Made by a program: the position numbers and the translations under genes | Origin: Aquabacter sp040755535 | GTDB taxonomy: Bacteria; Pseudomonadota; Alphaproteobacteria; Rhizobiales; Xanthobacteraceae | Length of the DNA stretch: 64,000 nucleotides | Assembly (NCBI GenBank): GCA_040755535.1 | Contig: JBFMAV010000007.1 | Location: 35,481-99,480, forward strand | Reading direction: 5' to 3' | In this document: piece after piece, positions 17,361 through 26,629 of the stretch | How positions within the stretch are numbered: the first letter of the stretch is position 1 | How the letters are laid out: the number at the start of each line of letters is the position of its first letter | The notes under the pieces: model-generated | What the model was told of the DNA's origin: nothing | The model's input: only the letters and a program-made list of their open reading frames with translations | Databases searched by the model: none

Positions 17361-18386
17361 ATGCAGCCCACGCCCACCGGCCTTCCCTTCGACGACATCC
17401 GCAACCTCATCGCCACCATGCCCGGTGCGGACGAGGAGGCGCGCGCGGCGGCGCGGGAGCGCCAGGGCCAGCTCTTGAAGCCGCCGGGCGCGCTCGGGCG
17501 CCTGGAGGAGATCGCGCTCCATCTCGCCGCCTGGCAGGGCAAGGCGATTCCCACCGCCAACCGGCCCATGGTCGCGGTATTCGCGGGCAATCACGGTGTC
17601 GCCGCGCGCGGCGTCTCGCCCTATCCCGCCGCCGTCACCCGCCAGATGCTGGACGTGTTCACGGCCGGCAAGGCGGCGGTGAACCAGATCTGCGCCACCT
17701 TCGACGCCGGCCTGCGGGTGTTCGACCTCGCGCTCGATATCCCCACCGGCGACATCGTCTCCGAGGCTGCGCTGGATGAGCGCGCCTGTGCCGCCACCAT
17801 GGCGTTCGGCATGCAGGCCATTGCGGGCGGCACGGACGTGCTGGTGCTGGGCGAAATGGGGATCGGCAACACCACGGTCGCGGCCGCCATCTGCCATGTG
17901 CTTTATGGCGGGGCGGCGCAGGACTGGGTCGGCGCCGGCACGGGCGCGAACGGCGATGTGCTCGCGCGCAAGGTTGCGGCGGTGCAAGAGGCGGTCGCCT
18001 TCCATGCGCCAGGCCGTGGTGACCCGCTGGAGGTGCTGCGGCGCCTCGGCGGGCGCGAACTTGCCGCCATTGCCGGCGCCATCCTCGCCGCGCGGCAGGA
18101 GCGCGTGCCGGTCATCCTGGACGGCTATGTGGTGACGGCGGCGGCGGCGGTGCTGCATGCGCTCGACCCGCGCGCGCTGGATCATTGCCTTGCCGGCCAC
18201 GTCTCGGCGGAAATGGCCCATGGCAAGCTTTTGGAGCGGCTCGGCCTGTCGCCGCTGCTCGATCTCGGCATGCGACTCGGGGAAGGCTCGGGCGGCGCGC
18301 TGGCGGTGGGCATCGTCAAGGCGGCGGTCGCCTGCCACAAGGGGATGGCGACCTTCCAGGACAGCGGGGTCTCAGACGCTGGCTGA
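17361..18386 (+). CDS. cobT: Nicotinate-nucleotide--dimethylbenzimidazole phosphoribosyltransferase
   Basis: CobT activates 5,6-dimethylbenzimidazole to alpha-ribazole phosphate for the lower ligand of cobalamin. At 341 residues it matches the family. Recognisable segments are KPPGALGRLEEIA, the substrate loop FAGNHGVAARGVSPYP, EMGIGNTT and the C-terminal MRLGEGSGGALA with the likely catalytic glutamate. No other cobalamin genes are in the window. The stop codon overlaps the 3' end of the convergent kinase gene by 15 bases. Confidence 0.94.
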   Translation: MQPTPTGLPFDDIRNLIATMPGADEEARAAARERQGQLLKPPGALGRLEEIALHLAAWQGKAIPTANRPMVAVFAGNHGVAARGVSPYPAAVTRQMLDVFTAGKAAVNQICATFDAGLRVFDLALDIPTGDIVSEAALDERACAATMAFGMQAIAGGTDVLVLGEMGIGNTTVAAAICHVLYGGAAQDWVGAGTGANGDVLARKVAAVQEAVAFHAPGRGDPLEVLRRLGGRELAAIAGAILAARQERVPVILDGYVVTAAAAVLHALDPRALDHCLAGHVSAEMAHGKLLERLGLSPLLDLGMRLGEGSGGALAVGIVKAAVACHKGMATFQDSGVSDAG

Positions 18387-19436
18387 GAGCGGCGCGACGG
18401 GCGCGATTTCGGCCTCGCCTGCGTCCAGCCGGCGCGCCGGTGGGAAGTGAATGACGGCGCGCGTTCCCCCTTCCGCGCGGGCGGCGAGCGCGACGCGGGC
18501 GTCATGCAGGTCCGCCAGCCCCCGGACGATGGTAAGGCCGAGCCCCGCGCCACGTCCCGTGGTCGGGTCCAGCGTGCTCTCGCGGTGACGGGCGGAAAGG
18601 TCGAGCGGCAATTCCGCTTCGCCGATTCCGGGCCCGGTGTCCTCCACTGCAAGATAAGGCGCGCCCGTCTCCTCCAGCCCCACCGACACGGTGACGGCGC
18701 CCCCCTGGGGCGTGAATTTCACCGCATTGGCGAGCAGGTTGAGCGTCATCTGCCGCAAGGCGCGCTCGTCCGCCCACAGCCGCAGAGGCTCGGTCCGCGC
18801 GTCGCAGGCGAGGCGCACCGCCCGTCCGGCGGCGGACAGGCGCATCATGTGCGTGCAGTCGCGGGCGAGGTCGGGCAGGGAGACTGCCGTTTCCAGCAAG
18901 GTGCGATGGCCGGTCTCGATGCGGGCGAGGTCCAGAATGTCGTCCGCGAGTGCCAGCAGATGGCGCCCGGAGGCATGGATGTCGCGGGCATATTCCCCGT
19001 AAGCGGGAACGCCATGGGGGCCGAACACCTCATGCGCCATCATTTCGGAAAAGCCGATCACGGCATTCAGCGGCGTGCGCAATTCATGGCTCATCTCGGC
19101 CAGGAAGCGGGACTTGGCCGCATTCTCCTCTTCCGCCACGGCCAGCGCCTGACGCAGCGCCGCCAGTTCGGCCTGCGCGCGCGCGAAGCGCCGGTCACGG
19201 TCGGCGCGGCGGCGCAGGAACAGCGCGCACGTGAGGCCCACGCCGCCCGCCGCTGCGCCGAAAATGGCAAGGCCCGGAAGGTCACTGACGCCCCCATGAA
19301 GGGCCAGCGCTGCGCCTCCGGCGGCGAGCAAACAGAAGAGGGGAAGCGCCCACCGTCCGCCGAATCCGGCGTCCCGCCCTGCATCCGCGGACACGGATGC
19401 GGCGCCGGATGCGCCAGAGGGGAGGGGATGCGTCAT
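18372..19436 (-). CDS. Membrane-anchored sensor histidine kinase
   Basis: 354-residue two-component kinase. Two hydrophobic helices (about residues 31-48 and 53-75) with almost no periplasmic loop are followed by a short coiled coil and a HisKA domain with phospho-accepting H117 in EMSHELRTPLNAVIGFSEMM. The HATPase domain has the N box (NLLANAVKFTPQGG), G1 (VEDTGPGIGEAEL) and G2 (GRGAGLGLTIV). The HisKA sequence resembles the PleC/DivJ/PdhS type of alphaproteobacteria, but there is no PAS domain and no adjacent response regulator, so signal and partner are unknown. The usual Phe-rich F box between G1 and G2 is not evident. Confidence 0.88.
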   Translation of the reverse strand: MTHPLPSGASGAASVSADAGRDAGFGGRWALPLFCLLAAGGAALALHGGVSDLPGLAIFGAAAGGVGLTCALFLRRRADRDRRFARAQAELAALRQALAVAEEENAAKSRFLAEMSHELRTPLNAVIGFSEMMAHEVFGPHGVPAYGEYARDIHASGRHLLALADDILDLARIETGHRTLLETAVSLPDLARDCTHMMRLSAAGRAVRLACDARTEPLRLWADERALRQMTLNLLANAVKFTPQGGAVTVSVGLEETGAPYLAVEDTGPGIGEAELPLDLSARHRESTLDPTTGRGAGLGLTIVRGLADLHDARVALAARAEGGTRAVIHFPPARRLDAGEAEIAPVAPLSASV

Positions 19437-19557
19437 GGCCCTCGGTCCGCGCCCGGCGGCAGGATCATTCCCGCCGCGGATGGTGCCCTCGACTCCTGCG
19501 CCAAGAGGGTTAGCGAAGCGTTAACGTCGCCTTCGCGCACGGTGCCAATCCCGTCTT

Positions 19558-20241
19558 TCACGCCTTCAGCAGGCCGAGCGAGGTGATCGCGGCCTCAAGG
19601 TCGGCATAATGGGAGATGACACGCTCTGCGCCGAGGTCGGCGGCGGGGATCTGCGTATAACCGAAGGTCACCGCCACGCACGGCACGCCGGCCGCCTTCG
19701 CCATGGCCACATCCGTCGCGCTGTCGCCCACCATGACCGCGTGCGGGGCCGCCCCGCCACAGGCCTTGAGAGTGGAGAGCAGCGGCAGGGCATCGGGCTT
19801 GGCGACGCCGTAGGTGTCGGCGCCGGTGATGGCGGCGAAACGCGCCGTCAAATCGAGCCGGTCCAGCAGCAAGCGGGCGAGGCGCTCGGTCTTGTTGGTG
19901 CAGACCGCGAGCCGCGCGCCACGCGCCTCCAGCCGGTCGAGCGCCGCGTGAAGGCCGGGAAAGGGGCGCGAGCCGTCCGCGATATGGTCGGCATAATGGT
20001 CGATGAAGCGGCGGGTGAGCGTATCGAGCGTCGCTGTGTCCGGCAGCGCGCCGGCCCGCTCCAGGGCGCGCATCAGCAGCATGCGCGCTCCGGCGCCGAT
20101 CATGTCGCGGGTTTCGGCCCGGTCAACGGGCGCGACGCCGAAATCGGCGAGGATCAGGTCCAGCGTGTCCAGCAGATCGGGCGCGCTGTCCACCAGGGTT
20201 CCGTCCAGGTCGAAGGCGATCACGAGCGGGGCGGCCGGCAT
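19558..20241 (-). CDS. gph: Phosphoglycolate phosphatase, HAD family
   Basis: 227-residue haloacid dehalogenase-family phosphatase, best matched to Gph, which removes 2-phosphoglycolate formed by DNA repair or Rubisco oxygenation. Motif I is AFDLDGTLVDSAPDL at the N-terminus, a helical cap follows, motif II is VCTNKT, and motif III-IV is MVGDSATDVAMAKAAG. The ATG at 20241 has AAAGGAT about 8 bases ahead; an ATG at 20250 has the purine run too close. The exact substrate within the HAD family is inferred. Confidence 0.85.
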   Translation of the reverse strand: MPAAPLVIAFDLDGTLVDSAPDLLDTLDLILADFGVAPVDRAETRDMIGAGARMLLMRALERAGALPDTATLDTLTRRFIDHYADHIADGSRPFPGLHAALDRLEARGARLAVCTNKTERLARLLLDRLDLTARFAAITGADTYGVAKPDALPLLSTLKACGGAAPHAVMVGDSATDVAMAKAAGVPCVAVTFGYTQIPAADLGAERVISHYADLEAAITSLGLLKA

Positions 20242-20305
20242 CACTGTCATCCTTTCGCGGTAGGGAACCGCAGGCGCGCGGCCTCAATTGCCGCCGCTTT
20301 TGCTG

Positions 20306-20425
20306 TCTAGAGCCTGATCCGATCAGGTTGAATCACCCTGATCGGTGAATCAGTCTCTAAACTATTGATAGAGAATGCGTGATCCGATCTGTCTGCTTTG
20401 CAGGCTGATCGGCGCATGCTCTAGA
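20306..20425. repeat. Dispersed structured intergenic repeat, copy A
   Basis: 120-base element bounded by inverted ends TCTAGAGC and GCTCTAGA. It holds two hairpins: CCGATCAGG/CCTGATCGG around GAATCA, and a second one built on CCGATC ... GATCGG with CTGC/GCAG at its tip. Between them lies the block GATAGAGAATGCG. A second copy is at 34440-34557. The rest of the 314-base gap between gph and the next gene shows no other feature. Confidence 0.85.
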
Positions 20426-20555
20426 GCACGACGTGGCCACAGGCGAATCGTCATGCGGTCGCGGCGGACATCAGGTTGAAGCAAGCTGGCGGGGTCATGC
20501 TCCCGCCGCGCCCCGAACGGGGCGCGCAGGCTCTGGTTTCGGATCGGAGGACAAG

Positions 20556-20999
20556 ATGGTCGGGGTGAAGCTGTCCGGTGGTGCCGCGCGTCTGCTGTGC
20601 GGCGCGGCCTTGGGTCTCATGGCGGCGAGCGCCGCGCAGGCTCAGGCTCCGCAATCCCAGCCGTCCCAATCCGGCGGCTATTCCTTTGCCGCGCCGCCCT
20701 CCGAAAAGGCGAACCGGGTCTATTCCGTGAACCGCCAGACCGGGGAAATGTCCGCCTGCCAGTTCGAGCGTCCCGATGCCTCGCAGGTGGGCCTCACGCG
20801 CTGCTTCGCCAAGGGCGAGGGCGCCGGATCGCAGCCCAATGGCGCCTATGCGCTGGTGTCCACGGGCTTTGCCGGCGAGACCGGCGTGTTCCGCGTCAAT
20901 TCCAATACGGGCGAGATGAGCATCTGCTACGTGCGCGACATGCCCAAGAGCGGTGGCGGAACCGAGCCGAAGATCCTCTGCACGCCGGCGGCCAAATAA
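20556..20999 (+). CDS. Secreted protein of unknown function with an internal repeat
   Basis: 147 residues with a signal peptide ending AASAAQAQA. The mature part carries two similar units, each with V-N-x2-T-G-E-M-S-x-C (VNRQTGEMSAC and VNSNTGEMSIC), and four cysteines that could form two disulfides in the periplasm. GGAGG lies 5 bases before the ATG. I do not recognise a named family. It precedes rpiA in the same direction but with a 107-base gap, so co-transcription is uncertain. Confidence 0.72.
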   Translation: MVGVKLSGGAARLLCGAALGLMAASAAQAQAPQSQPSQSGGYSFAAPPSEKANRVYSVNRQTGEMSACQFERPDASQVGLTRCFAKGEGAGSQPNGAYALVSTGFAGETGVFRVNSNTGEMSICYVRDMPKSGGGTEPKILCTPAAK

Positions 21000-21106
21000 G
21001 CGCGGATGCGCGCCGCCTCCTGCCTTGCCGCCCTGGTGCTTCAAGGCTAGAGGAAACGGAACTTCCCCGCCGTCACGCGCGGCGGCCTCTCTTGGCGAGC
21101 GAACCC

Positions 21107-21811
21107 ATGACCGATGCCGAGGCCCTGAAGCGGCAGGCTGCCGCCCGCGCGCTGGAATTTGTCACCGATGGCATGCGGCTCGGCCTCGGCACGGGCTCCA
21201 CGGCCAAGCATTTCGTGGACCTGCTGGCGGAGCGCGTCAAAGCCGGCCTGAACGTGGTGGGTGTTCCCACCTCCGAGCGGACCCATGCCCAGGCCCTGTC
21301 CCTCGGCGTTCCGTTGGCCACGCTGGATGAGCAGCCCCAGCTTGATCTGTGCATCGATGGGGCGGACGAGGTTGGGCCGGGTCTCGGCCTCATCAAGGGG
21401 GGCGGTGGCGCGCTGCTGCGCGAAAAGCTGGTGGCGAGCGCCGCCAAGGAAATGGTGGTGATCGCCGACGCGTCCAAGCACGTGGACATGCTGGGCGCCT
21501 TTCCCCTGCCCATCGAGGTGGTGGATTTCGGCCTTGCCGCCCTGCGCCCGCGCCTTGCCGCCGCCATCGCCGCAGCGGGCTGCGCGGGAGAGCTGGTCCT
21601 GCGCCATGACGCGTCCGGTGCGCCGTTCCACACCGACCAGGGCAATGTGATCCTGGACGCCCATCTCGGCCGCATTCCCGATCCGCAGGCGTTGGCCACG
21701 GCCCTCGATGGCGTGGTCGGCGTTGTGGAGCACGGGCTTTTCCTGGGTTTGGCGCGGCGGGTCGTGCTGGCGGCGCCGGACGGCGTCCGGCTCCTGGCCA
21801 GCCCCACCTGA
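21107..21811 (+). CDS. rpiA: Ribose-5-phosphate isomerase A
   Basis: Interconverts ribose 5-phosphate and ribulose 5-phosphate in the pentose phosphate pathway; 234 residues, usual for RpiA. Conserved segments are GLGTGSTAKHFVDLL, the catalytic DGADEVGPGLGLIKGGGGALLREK and ASKHVDMLG. The reading frame continues far upstream of the gene, so the ATG at 21107 was chosen because the family N-terminus (ALKRQAAARALEFV) begins just after it. The DUF2059 gene follows after 124 bases. Confidence 0.95.
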   Translation: MTDAEALKRQAAARALEFVTDGMRLGLGTGSTAKHFVDLLAERVKAGLNVVGVPTSERTHAQALSLGVPLATLDEQPQLDLCIDGADEVGPGLGLIKGGGGALLREKLVASAAKEMVVIADASKHVDMLGAFPLPIEVVDFGLAALRPRLAAAIAAAGCAGELVLRHDASGAPFHTDQGNVILDAHLGRIPDPQALATALDGVVGVVEHGLFLGLARRVVLAAPDGVRLLASPT

Positions 21812-21935
21812 CACGACGTGCGTGGGCGGATGCTCTGTCGCCCTGAAATCGTCCGAGAGAGCGCGTCCTCCTGGGGCTGTGCGTTGCCAGACGCGCAGGA
21901 CGTGATCTAGAACCTTTCGCAAATCGGAGACCGCC

Positions 21936-22466
21936 ATGCGCTCGACTGCACGTCTTTCCCTCGGGGCCTTGTTCCTCGCCCTCTCCCTCGGCGGGGCGGC
22001 GGCGCAGCCGGCGCCGTCCGCTTCGGTGGCGCCGGTGATCCAGACGCCGAGCGCGAGCGCCATGCAGGTGGCGCGCGACCTGGTGCAGGCCAACGGCGAG
22101 GCCAGCGCCTTCAACGGCGTGCTCCAGAACCTCGTGGACGGCGCGGCGCTGGGCTTCCTCCAGACCAATCCCGACCTTGCCCCGCAGCTGCGCGACACCG
22201 CCGTCGCCCTGCGCCCGGAATTTGATAAGCGCCAGTCCGAGATCGTGGACATTCTGGCCACCGCTTATGCCCAGCATTTCACCGAGGACGAGCTGAAGCA
22301 GGCCCTCGCCTTCTACAAGTCCGCCGTCGGCCAGAAGCTGGTGACTGACCGCCCCGCCATCGTCCAGCAGGCGGTGCAGAACATCCAGCAATGGGGCGCG
22401 CGCGTGAATGCCGAGGCCATGGAGCGCATCCGCGCCGAGATGAAGAAGAAGGGCTACGACCTCTGA
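21936..22466 (+). CDS. Secreted DUF2059-domain protein
   Basis: 176 residues with a signal peptide ending GGAAAQPAPS. The mature part carries a helical DUF2059 domain (AYAQHFTEDELKQALAFYKSAVGQKLV is typical). The family is periplasmic and its function is not known. A terminator follows 30 bases after the stop. Confidence 0.8.
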   Translation: MRSTARLSLGALFLALSLGGAAAQPAPSASVAPVIQTPSASAMQVARDLVQANGEASAFNGVLQNLVDGAALGFLQTNPDLAPQLRDTAVALRPEFDKRQSEIVDILATAYAQHFTEDELKQALAFYKSAVGQKLVTDRPAIVQQAVQNIQQWGARVNAEAMERIRAEMKKKGYDL

Positions 22467-22495
22467 CGGGCTCCATAACGGACCTCGCTCACGCC

Positions 22496-22521
22496 AAAGG
22501 CGGCCTGCGGGCCGCCTTTTT
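22496..22521. terminator. Bidirectional terminator between the DUF2059 and glycosyltransferase genes
   Basis: Ten-base stem AAAGGCGGCC/GGCCGCCTTT with a TGCG loop and a T run; the A run on the other side would serve the convergent gene. Confidence 0.88.
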
Positions 22522-22535
22522 CATGGGGTGGACGG

Positions 22536-24689
22536 TCAAAGGGCGTCGGTGCGGGGCGAACGCGGACCTTCCGGCGTGGCGGCGAGCGCGCCGTGGAGGC
22601 TCTGGCGCGAGAGGTTCGGATTGTAGTGGGGATCGACCAGAGTCGGCGTGCCCCAGAGCTCCTCCATGCGCCGGCGCTGGGCCTTCAGCCGGTTGCGGTG
22701 CGCGCGCGAACGCCGCCGGCCGCGGGATGCCGATTCGTGGTGGATCAGGCAGGCAAATGGTGTGAAGACCACCTCGTAGCCGGCGCGGCGTGCCCGCAGG
22801 CACAGGTCGATGTCGTTGCAATCCTCCGCGAACCGCTCGGCATCGAGCGGCCCGATCGCGTCCCAGCAGGCGCGGCTGATCATCAGGCAGGCGCCGGTCA
22901 CCGCGCTCATGTTCGAGCGGCTCACAAGCCGTCCGAACGGGCCGGGCAAGTCGCGGTCGGCGTGGGAGAACCAGTGGGCGGCGTAGCGGAACAGGCCGAC
23001 AATCACGCCCGCATGCTGGATGCTCCGGTCCGGGAACAGCAGCTTCGCCCCCACGATGCCCGTGCGGGGCGCGCAGGCGAGGCCCACCATCTCGTCCAGC
23101 CAGCGGCCGTCCACCACCTCGATATCGTTGTTGAGCAGGCAGATGAGCGACCCGCGCGCCACCGCGACGCCGGCATTGCAGATGCGGGGATAATTGAAGG
23201 TGCCGTCGTCGCGGACCGCGATGGTCTCGGGCCAGGCGGCCTTGATCTCCTCGAACAGCGCGAAGGTCGCCGGCTCCACCGAGCCGTTGTCCACGATGAT
23301 GATCTCGAACCGCCGATAGTCGGTTTCCCCGATCAGCGAGCGCAGCGCCATGCCCAGCAGGTCCGCCCGGTCGCGGGTGGGGACCACGAAGGAGACGAGC
23401 GGAAGCGCCTCCGGCAGAGGCAGGCGCGGTCGCAGCCGGCCGTGATCGTCGATGGTGACGGACGTGCCCATCACCTCCTCCAGCGCCCGAGCGGCCGCGT
23501 GCGGGTCCTTCTTCGCGGTTTCTTCCGGCCCGGTGAAGGCGACGCGCGGAATATGGCGGATGGCGGATGGCGCCAGACGCTCGGCCAGCTTCAGCAGCAG
23601 ATGGTAGCGGGTCGCCGTCCCATGCCGCATCTGCGGGCCGCCTACCTGCTGGATCGCCCGTGCACGGGCCGCGACCAGATGGCCCATATAGTCGCCGGCC
23701 TGGAGCAGATGGCGGTTGAAGGCGGGCTTGAAGACGCCGCAGCAGGGCTCGCCCCGCGCGTCGATCTGTTCCTCGTCGGTATAGACGAGGTCGCAGTCGG
23801 GATGCCGGGCGAAGGCATCGCGGATCATGGCAACGGCGTCCCGGGTGGGCACGCCCTCCGGCGGCAGGCCGCTGACGAGGCCGTTCTCCACGCTGCCCCA
23901 CATGGCGGCAGCCTCCAGGGGAAGCGCCTCGGGGCGGAAGCGCGGATCGCGGGCGCCGGCCTCCCGCGCCCAATCCAGGACGGCCTCAGGCGGGTTTGCG
24001 GGCAGCGACGCGCGCCAGATCCAATTGGGATCGCTCTGCGCCACCAAAGCCGCGAGCCGCGCCTTGGCCTGCGCGAGATCCGCCGGCACTTCGCCGAAGA
24101 AGGTCAGCTCAAGGGCAGGATCTGGCGCCGCGACGGTGGTGAAATCCTCCACGAACCGCGCGCGGTAGATGCGATAGGCCCGCGCGCGCTCCGCCTTGCG
24201 GGCGGGCGAATGCTCAAGCAGGGCGGCATGGACCCCGCGCAGGTCGCGCGCGGCGGCGGCGGCGTGCTTCCAGCGTTGCGCGAGCGGCATGCCGGGAAAG
24301 CTGCCGGCGGCCACGGCGTGCAGCTTCAGGGCCAGCTTGGTGCGGGGAAACAGGCCGAACGCGAATCCGGCGGGTGCCGCGAGGGTGATGCTCGCGGTCC
24401 CCATGGGCAGGTACAGCGCCGATTCCCCGGGTGCCATGCGTGTCTCGGCGAGAATGGCGCCAGCGCCATCGCACAGGGTCAGGGCGATGTCGGGCGTCGG
24501 CGCGTGGCTTTTCCCGTCGCACAGCACCGCCACATAGGCCCGGCCCTTGCGCAGCAGCGCCAGGCGGAAGGCGAGGGGCAGAGCGAAGCGGCGCGTGTCG
24601 TTTCCCGCTGGCCGCGATTTCAGCCAGACGGGACCGATGCCATGGGGCGGCTCGGGGGTCGCAGGCGCGCTCTCTCGGGTCGGGACCAT
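22536..24689 (-). CDS. Large glycosyltransferase with C-terminal family 2 (GT-A) domain
   Basis: 717-residue protein. The C-terminal third is a family 2 glycosyltransferase: SFVVPTRDRADLLGMALRSL, the nucleotide-binding IIIVDNGS, the DxD-like LLNNDIEV and the acceptor region AEDCNDIDLCLRARRAGY. The N-terminal 350 residues are less conserved and include an all-alpha stretch and a second GT-like block (DAVAMIRDAFARHPDCDLVYTDEEQID). Such proteins build rhamnan or O-polysaccharide chains in the cytoplasm. AAGG lies 4 bases before the ATG at 24689; an ATG at 24704 is the alternative. It is divergent from gor. Acceptor and donor are unknown. Confidence 0.85.
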   Translation of the reverse strand: MVPTRESAPATPEPPHGIGPVWLKSRPAGNDTRRFALPLAFRLALLRKGRAYVAVLCDGKSHAPTPDIALTLCDGAGAILAETRMAPGESALYLPMGTASITLAAPAGFAFGLFPRTKLALKLHAVAAGSFPGMPLAQRWKHAAAAARDLRGVHAALLEHSPARKAERARAYRIYRARFVEDFTTVAAPDPALELTFFGEVPADLAQAKARLAALVAQSDPNWIWRASLPANPPEAVLDWAREAGARDPRFRPEALPLEAAAMWGSVENGLVSGLPPEGVPTRDAVAMIRDAFARHPDCDLVYTDEEQIDARGEPCCGVFKPAFNRHLLQAGDYMGHLVAARARAIQQVGGPQMRHGTATRYHLLLKLAERLAPSAIRHIPRVAFTGPEETAKKDPHAAARALEEVMGTSVTIDDHGRLRPRLPLPEALPLVSFVVPTRDRADLLGMALRSLIGETDYRRFEIIIVDNGSVEPATFALFEEIKAAWPETIAVRDDGTFNYPRICNAGVAVARGSLICLLNNDIEVVDGRWLDEMVGLACAPRTGIVGAKLLFPDRSIQHAGVIVGLFRYAAHWFSHADRDLPGPFGRLVSRSNMSAVTGACLMISRACWDAIGPLDAERFAEDCNDIDLCLRARRAGYEVVFTPFACLIHHESASRGRRRSRAHRNRLKAQRRRMEELWGTPTLVDPHYNPNLSRQSLHGALAATPEGPRSPRTDAL

Positions 24690-24807
24690 GGTGCCTTGAA
24701 GCATTCCGCGCGCCGTCCCGCAAGCGGCGCGCGGACCGTGGCGGCCTTGACGCGGCCCGCCCTTGGGTCTTGAACGGACACCCAAATTGAGACCGCGAGG
24801 CTACGCC

Positions 24808-26169
24808 ATGTCCGAGACCGAGGTGGATCTGTTCGTGATCGGCGGGGGCTCGGGCGGCGTGCGCGCGGCGCGCATCGCGGCGCGCCATGGCGCCAAGGTG
24901 ATGCTGGCGGAGGAATACCGCATGGGCGGCACCTGCGTCATTCGCGGCTGCGTGCCCAAGAAATTGTTCGTCTATGCGGGGCGGTTTGCCCACGATCTGG
25001 AGGACATGGCCGGCTTCGGCTGGAGCGTCTCGGACGCCCGCTTCGACTGGGCGACGCTGATCGCCAACAAGGACAAGGAAATCGACCGGCTGGAATCCAT
25101 CTACCGCACCAATGCGGAAGGGGCGGGTGTCGAGATTGTGAACTCCCGCGCGGTGGTGGACGGCCCGAATGCGGTGCGCATCGTCGCGACCGGGGAACGG
25201 ATCCGCGCGCGCCACATCCTGATCGCCACCGGGGCGCGGCCGGCCTATGGGCCGGACATTCCGGGCCGGGAGCTCGCCATCACCTCCAATGAGGCGTTCC
25301 ACCTTCCCGCCCTGCCACGCCGCATCCTGATCCAGGGCGGTGGCTATATCGCGGTGGAATTCGCCGGCCTGTTCCGCGCGCTCGGCAGCGAGGTCTATCT
25401 GGTGCAGCGCGCCGACGTGATCCTGCGCGGCTTTGACGACGAGGTGCGCGCCCATCTCGCGGCGGAAATGGAACGGTCCGGCATCCACATGTTGTGTGGG
25501 CGCACGCTGACTTCGATCACCAAGACGGAGAGCGGCAAGAGCGTGCGCCTGTCGGACGGCACCGAGGTCGAGGTGGACGAGGTGATGCTCGCCATCGGCC
25601 GCATCCCCAACACCGCTGGCCTCGGGCTGGAAGCGGCCGGCGTCGAACTGGATGCCGCAGGCGCGGTGAAGGTGGATGCCCAGTCGCGCTCCAGCGTGGA
25701 GAGCATTTATGCGGTGGGTGATGTCACCAACCGGGTGAATCTCACCCCCGTCGCCATCCGCGAGGGCCATGCCTTCGCCGACAGCGTGTTCGGCGGCAAG
25801 CCCTGGAGCGTGGACCATCGCCTGATCGCGACCGCCGTCTTCTCCGAGCCGGAGATCGGCACGGTGGGCCTGACCGAAGCCGCCGCCCGCAAGGAGGGCC
25901 TCGCGCTCGACATCTACACCTCCACCTTCCGTCCCCTGAAGGCGACGCTCTCCGGGCGCCAGACCCGCACCCTCATGAAGCTGGTGGTGGAGCAGGGCAG
26001 CGGGAAGGTGCTCGGCGTCCATATTGTCGGGCCGGACGCGGGCGAGATGATCCAGCTCGCGGCGGTGGCGGTGGGCATGGGCGCCACCAAGGCGGATTTC
26101 GACCGCACCATCGCCGTGCATCCGACCGCCGCGGAAGAACTCGTGACCCTGCGCGAGAAGACCCGCTGA
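24808..26169 (+). CDS. gor: Glutathione-disulfide reductase
   Basis: Flavoenzyme that reduces oxidised glutathione with NADPH; 453 residues. FAD site FVIGGGSGGVRAARIAA; redox-active cysteines C43 and C48 in GGTCVIRGCVPKKL; NADPH site IQGGGYIAVEFAGLFRALG; second FAD stretch YAVGDVTNR; C-terminal catalytic HPTAAEE. GAGG lies 7 bases before the ATG. It is divergent from the glycosyltransferase. The gshA-type gene at 59780 belongs to the same glutathione system but is far away. Confidence 0.95.
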   Translation: MSETEVDLFVIGGGSGGVRAARIAARHGAKVMLAEEYRMGGTCVIRGCVPKKLFVYAGRFAHDLEDMAGFGWSVSDARFDWATLIANKDKEIDRLESIYRTNAEGAGVEIVNSRAVVDGPNAVRIVATGERIRARHILIATGARPAYGPDIPGRELAITSNEAFHLPALPRRILIQGGGYIAVEFAGLFRALGSEVYLVQRADVILRGFDDEVRAHLAAEMERSGIHMLCGRTLTSITKTESGKSVRLSDGTEVEVDEVMLAIGRIPNTAGLGLEAAGVELDAAGAVKVDAQSRSSVESIYAVGDVTNRVNLTPVAIREGHAFADSVFGGKPWSVDHRLIATAVFSEPEIGTVGLTEAAARKEGLALDIYTSTFRPLKATLSGRQTRTLMKLVVEQGSGKVLGVHIVGPDAGEMIQLAAVAVGMGATKADFDRTIAVHPTAAEELVTLREKTR

Positions 26170-26310
26170 CATATTGCCGCTGCCGTTCCGTCCGGGGCCG
26201 GCGGCGGCGTCTTTCGGCTTGATTTTCGCGGCGCGCGGCGGTTGAGAGAGACGCCGCGCGGCCGGGTCCGGCCCGCCGTGGACGGCGCCCTTTCCTTGAC
26301 GGAGGCCATC

Positions 26311-26598
26311 GTGCGGACTGTGCTGTTGGTCGCAGCGAGCTTGTTTCTCGTGTCCGGCGCGCTTGCCGATCCCATCCTGCCGAACCAGGATAAGGCGGGA
26401 TCTCTCCTGAAGTATCAGGCGCTCACCGCCGCCGACCGGCGCGCGACGCTGGAAGCTTTCACGGGCAAGCCCATGAAGGCGGACGCGACCTTCGACAATC
26501 TCGATGCCTGCACGCTGCGCCAGACCACCGAGGACAATGCCGCCTCCGTGCGCCTCTCCAAGGCGATCGCGGGCTGCGTGAAGGAACTCGGACTTTAG
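26311..26598 (+). CDS. Small secreted protein of unknown function
   Basis: 95 residues starting at GTG 26311, chosen because GGAGG lies exactly 5 bases before it and the signal peptide (RTVLLVAASLFLVSGALA) begins there. The mature protein is about 75 residues, helical in character, with two cysteines (ACTLRQ and AGCVKEL). No family recognised. It lies after gor in the same direction, 141 bases away. Confidence 0.65.
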   Translation: MRTVLLVAASLFLVSGALADPILPNQDKAGSLLKYQALTAADRRATLEAFTGKPMKADATFDNLDACTLRQTTEDNAASVRLSKAIAGCVKELGL

Positions 26599-26629
26599 AC
26601 TTTAAGGACTGCGAGGGACGCCCGGCGGT

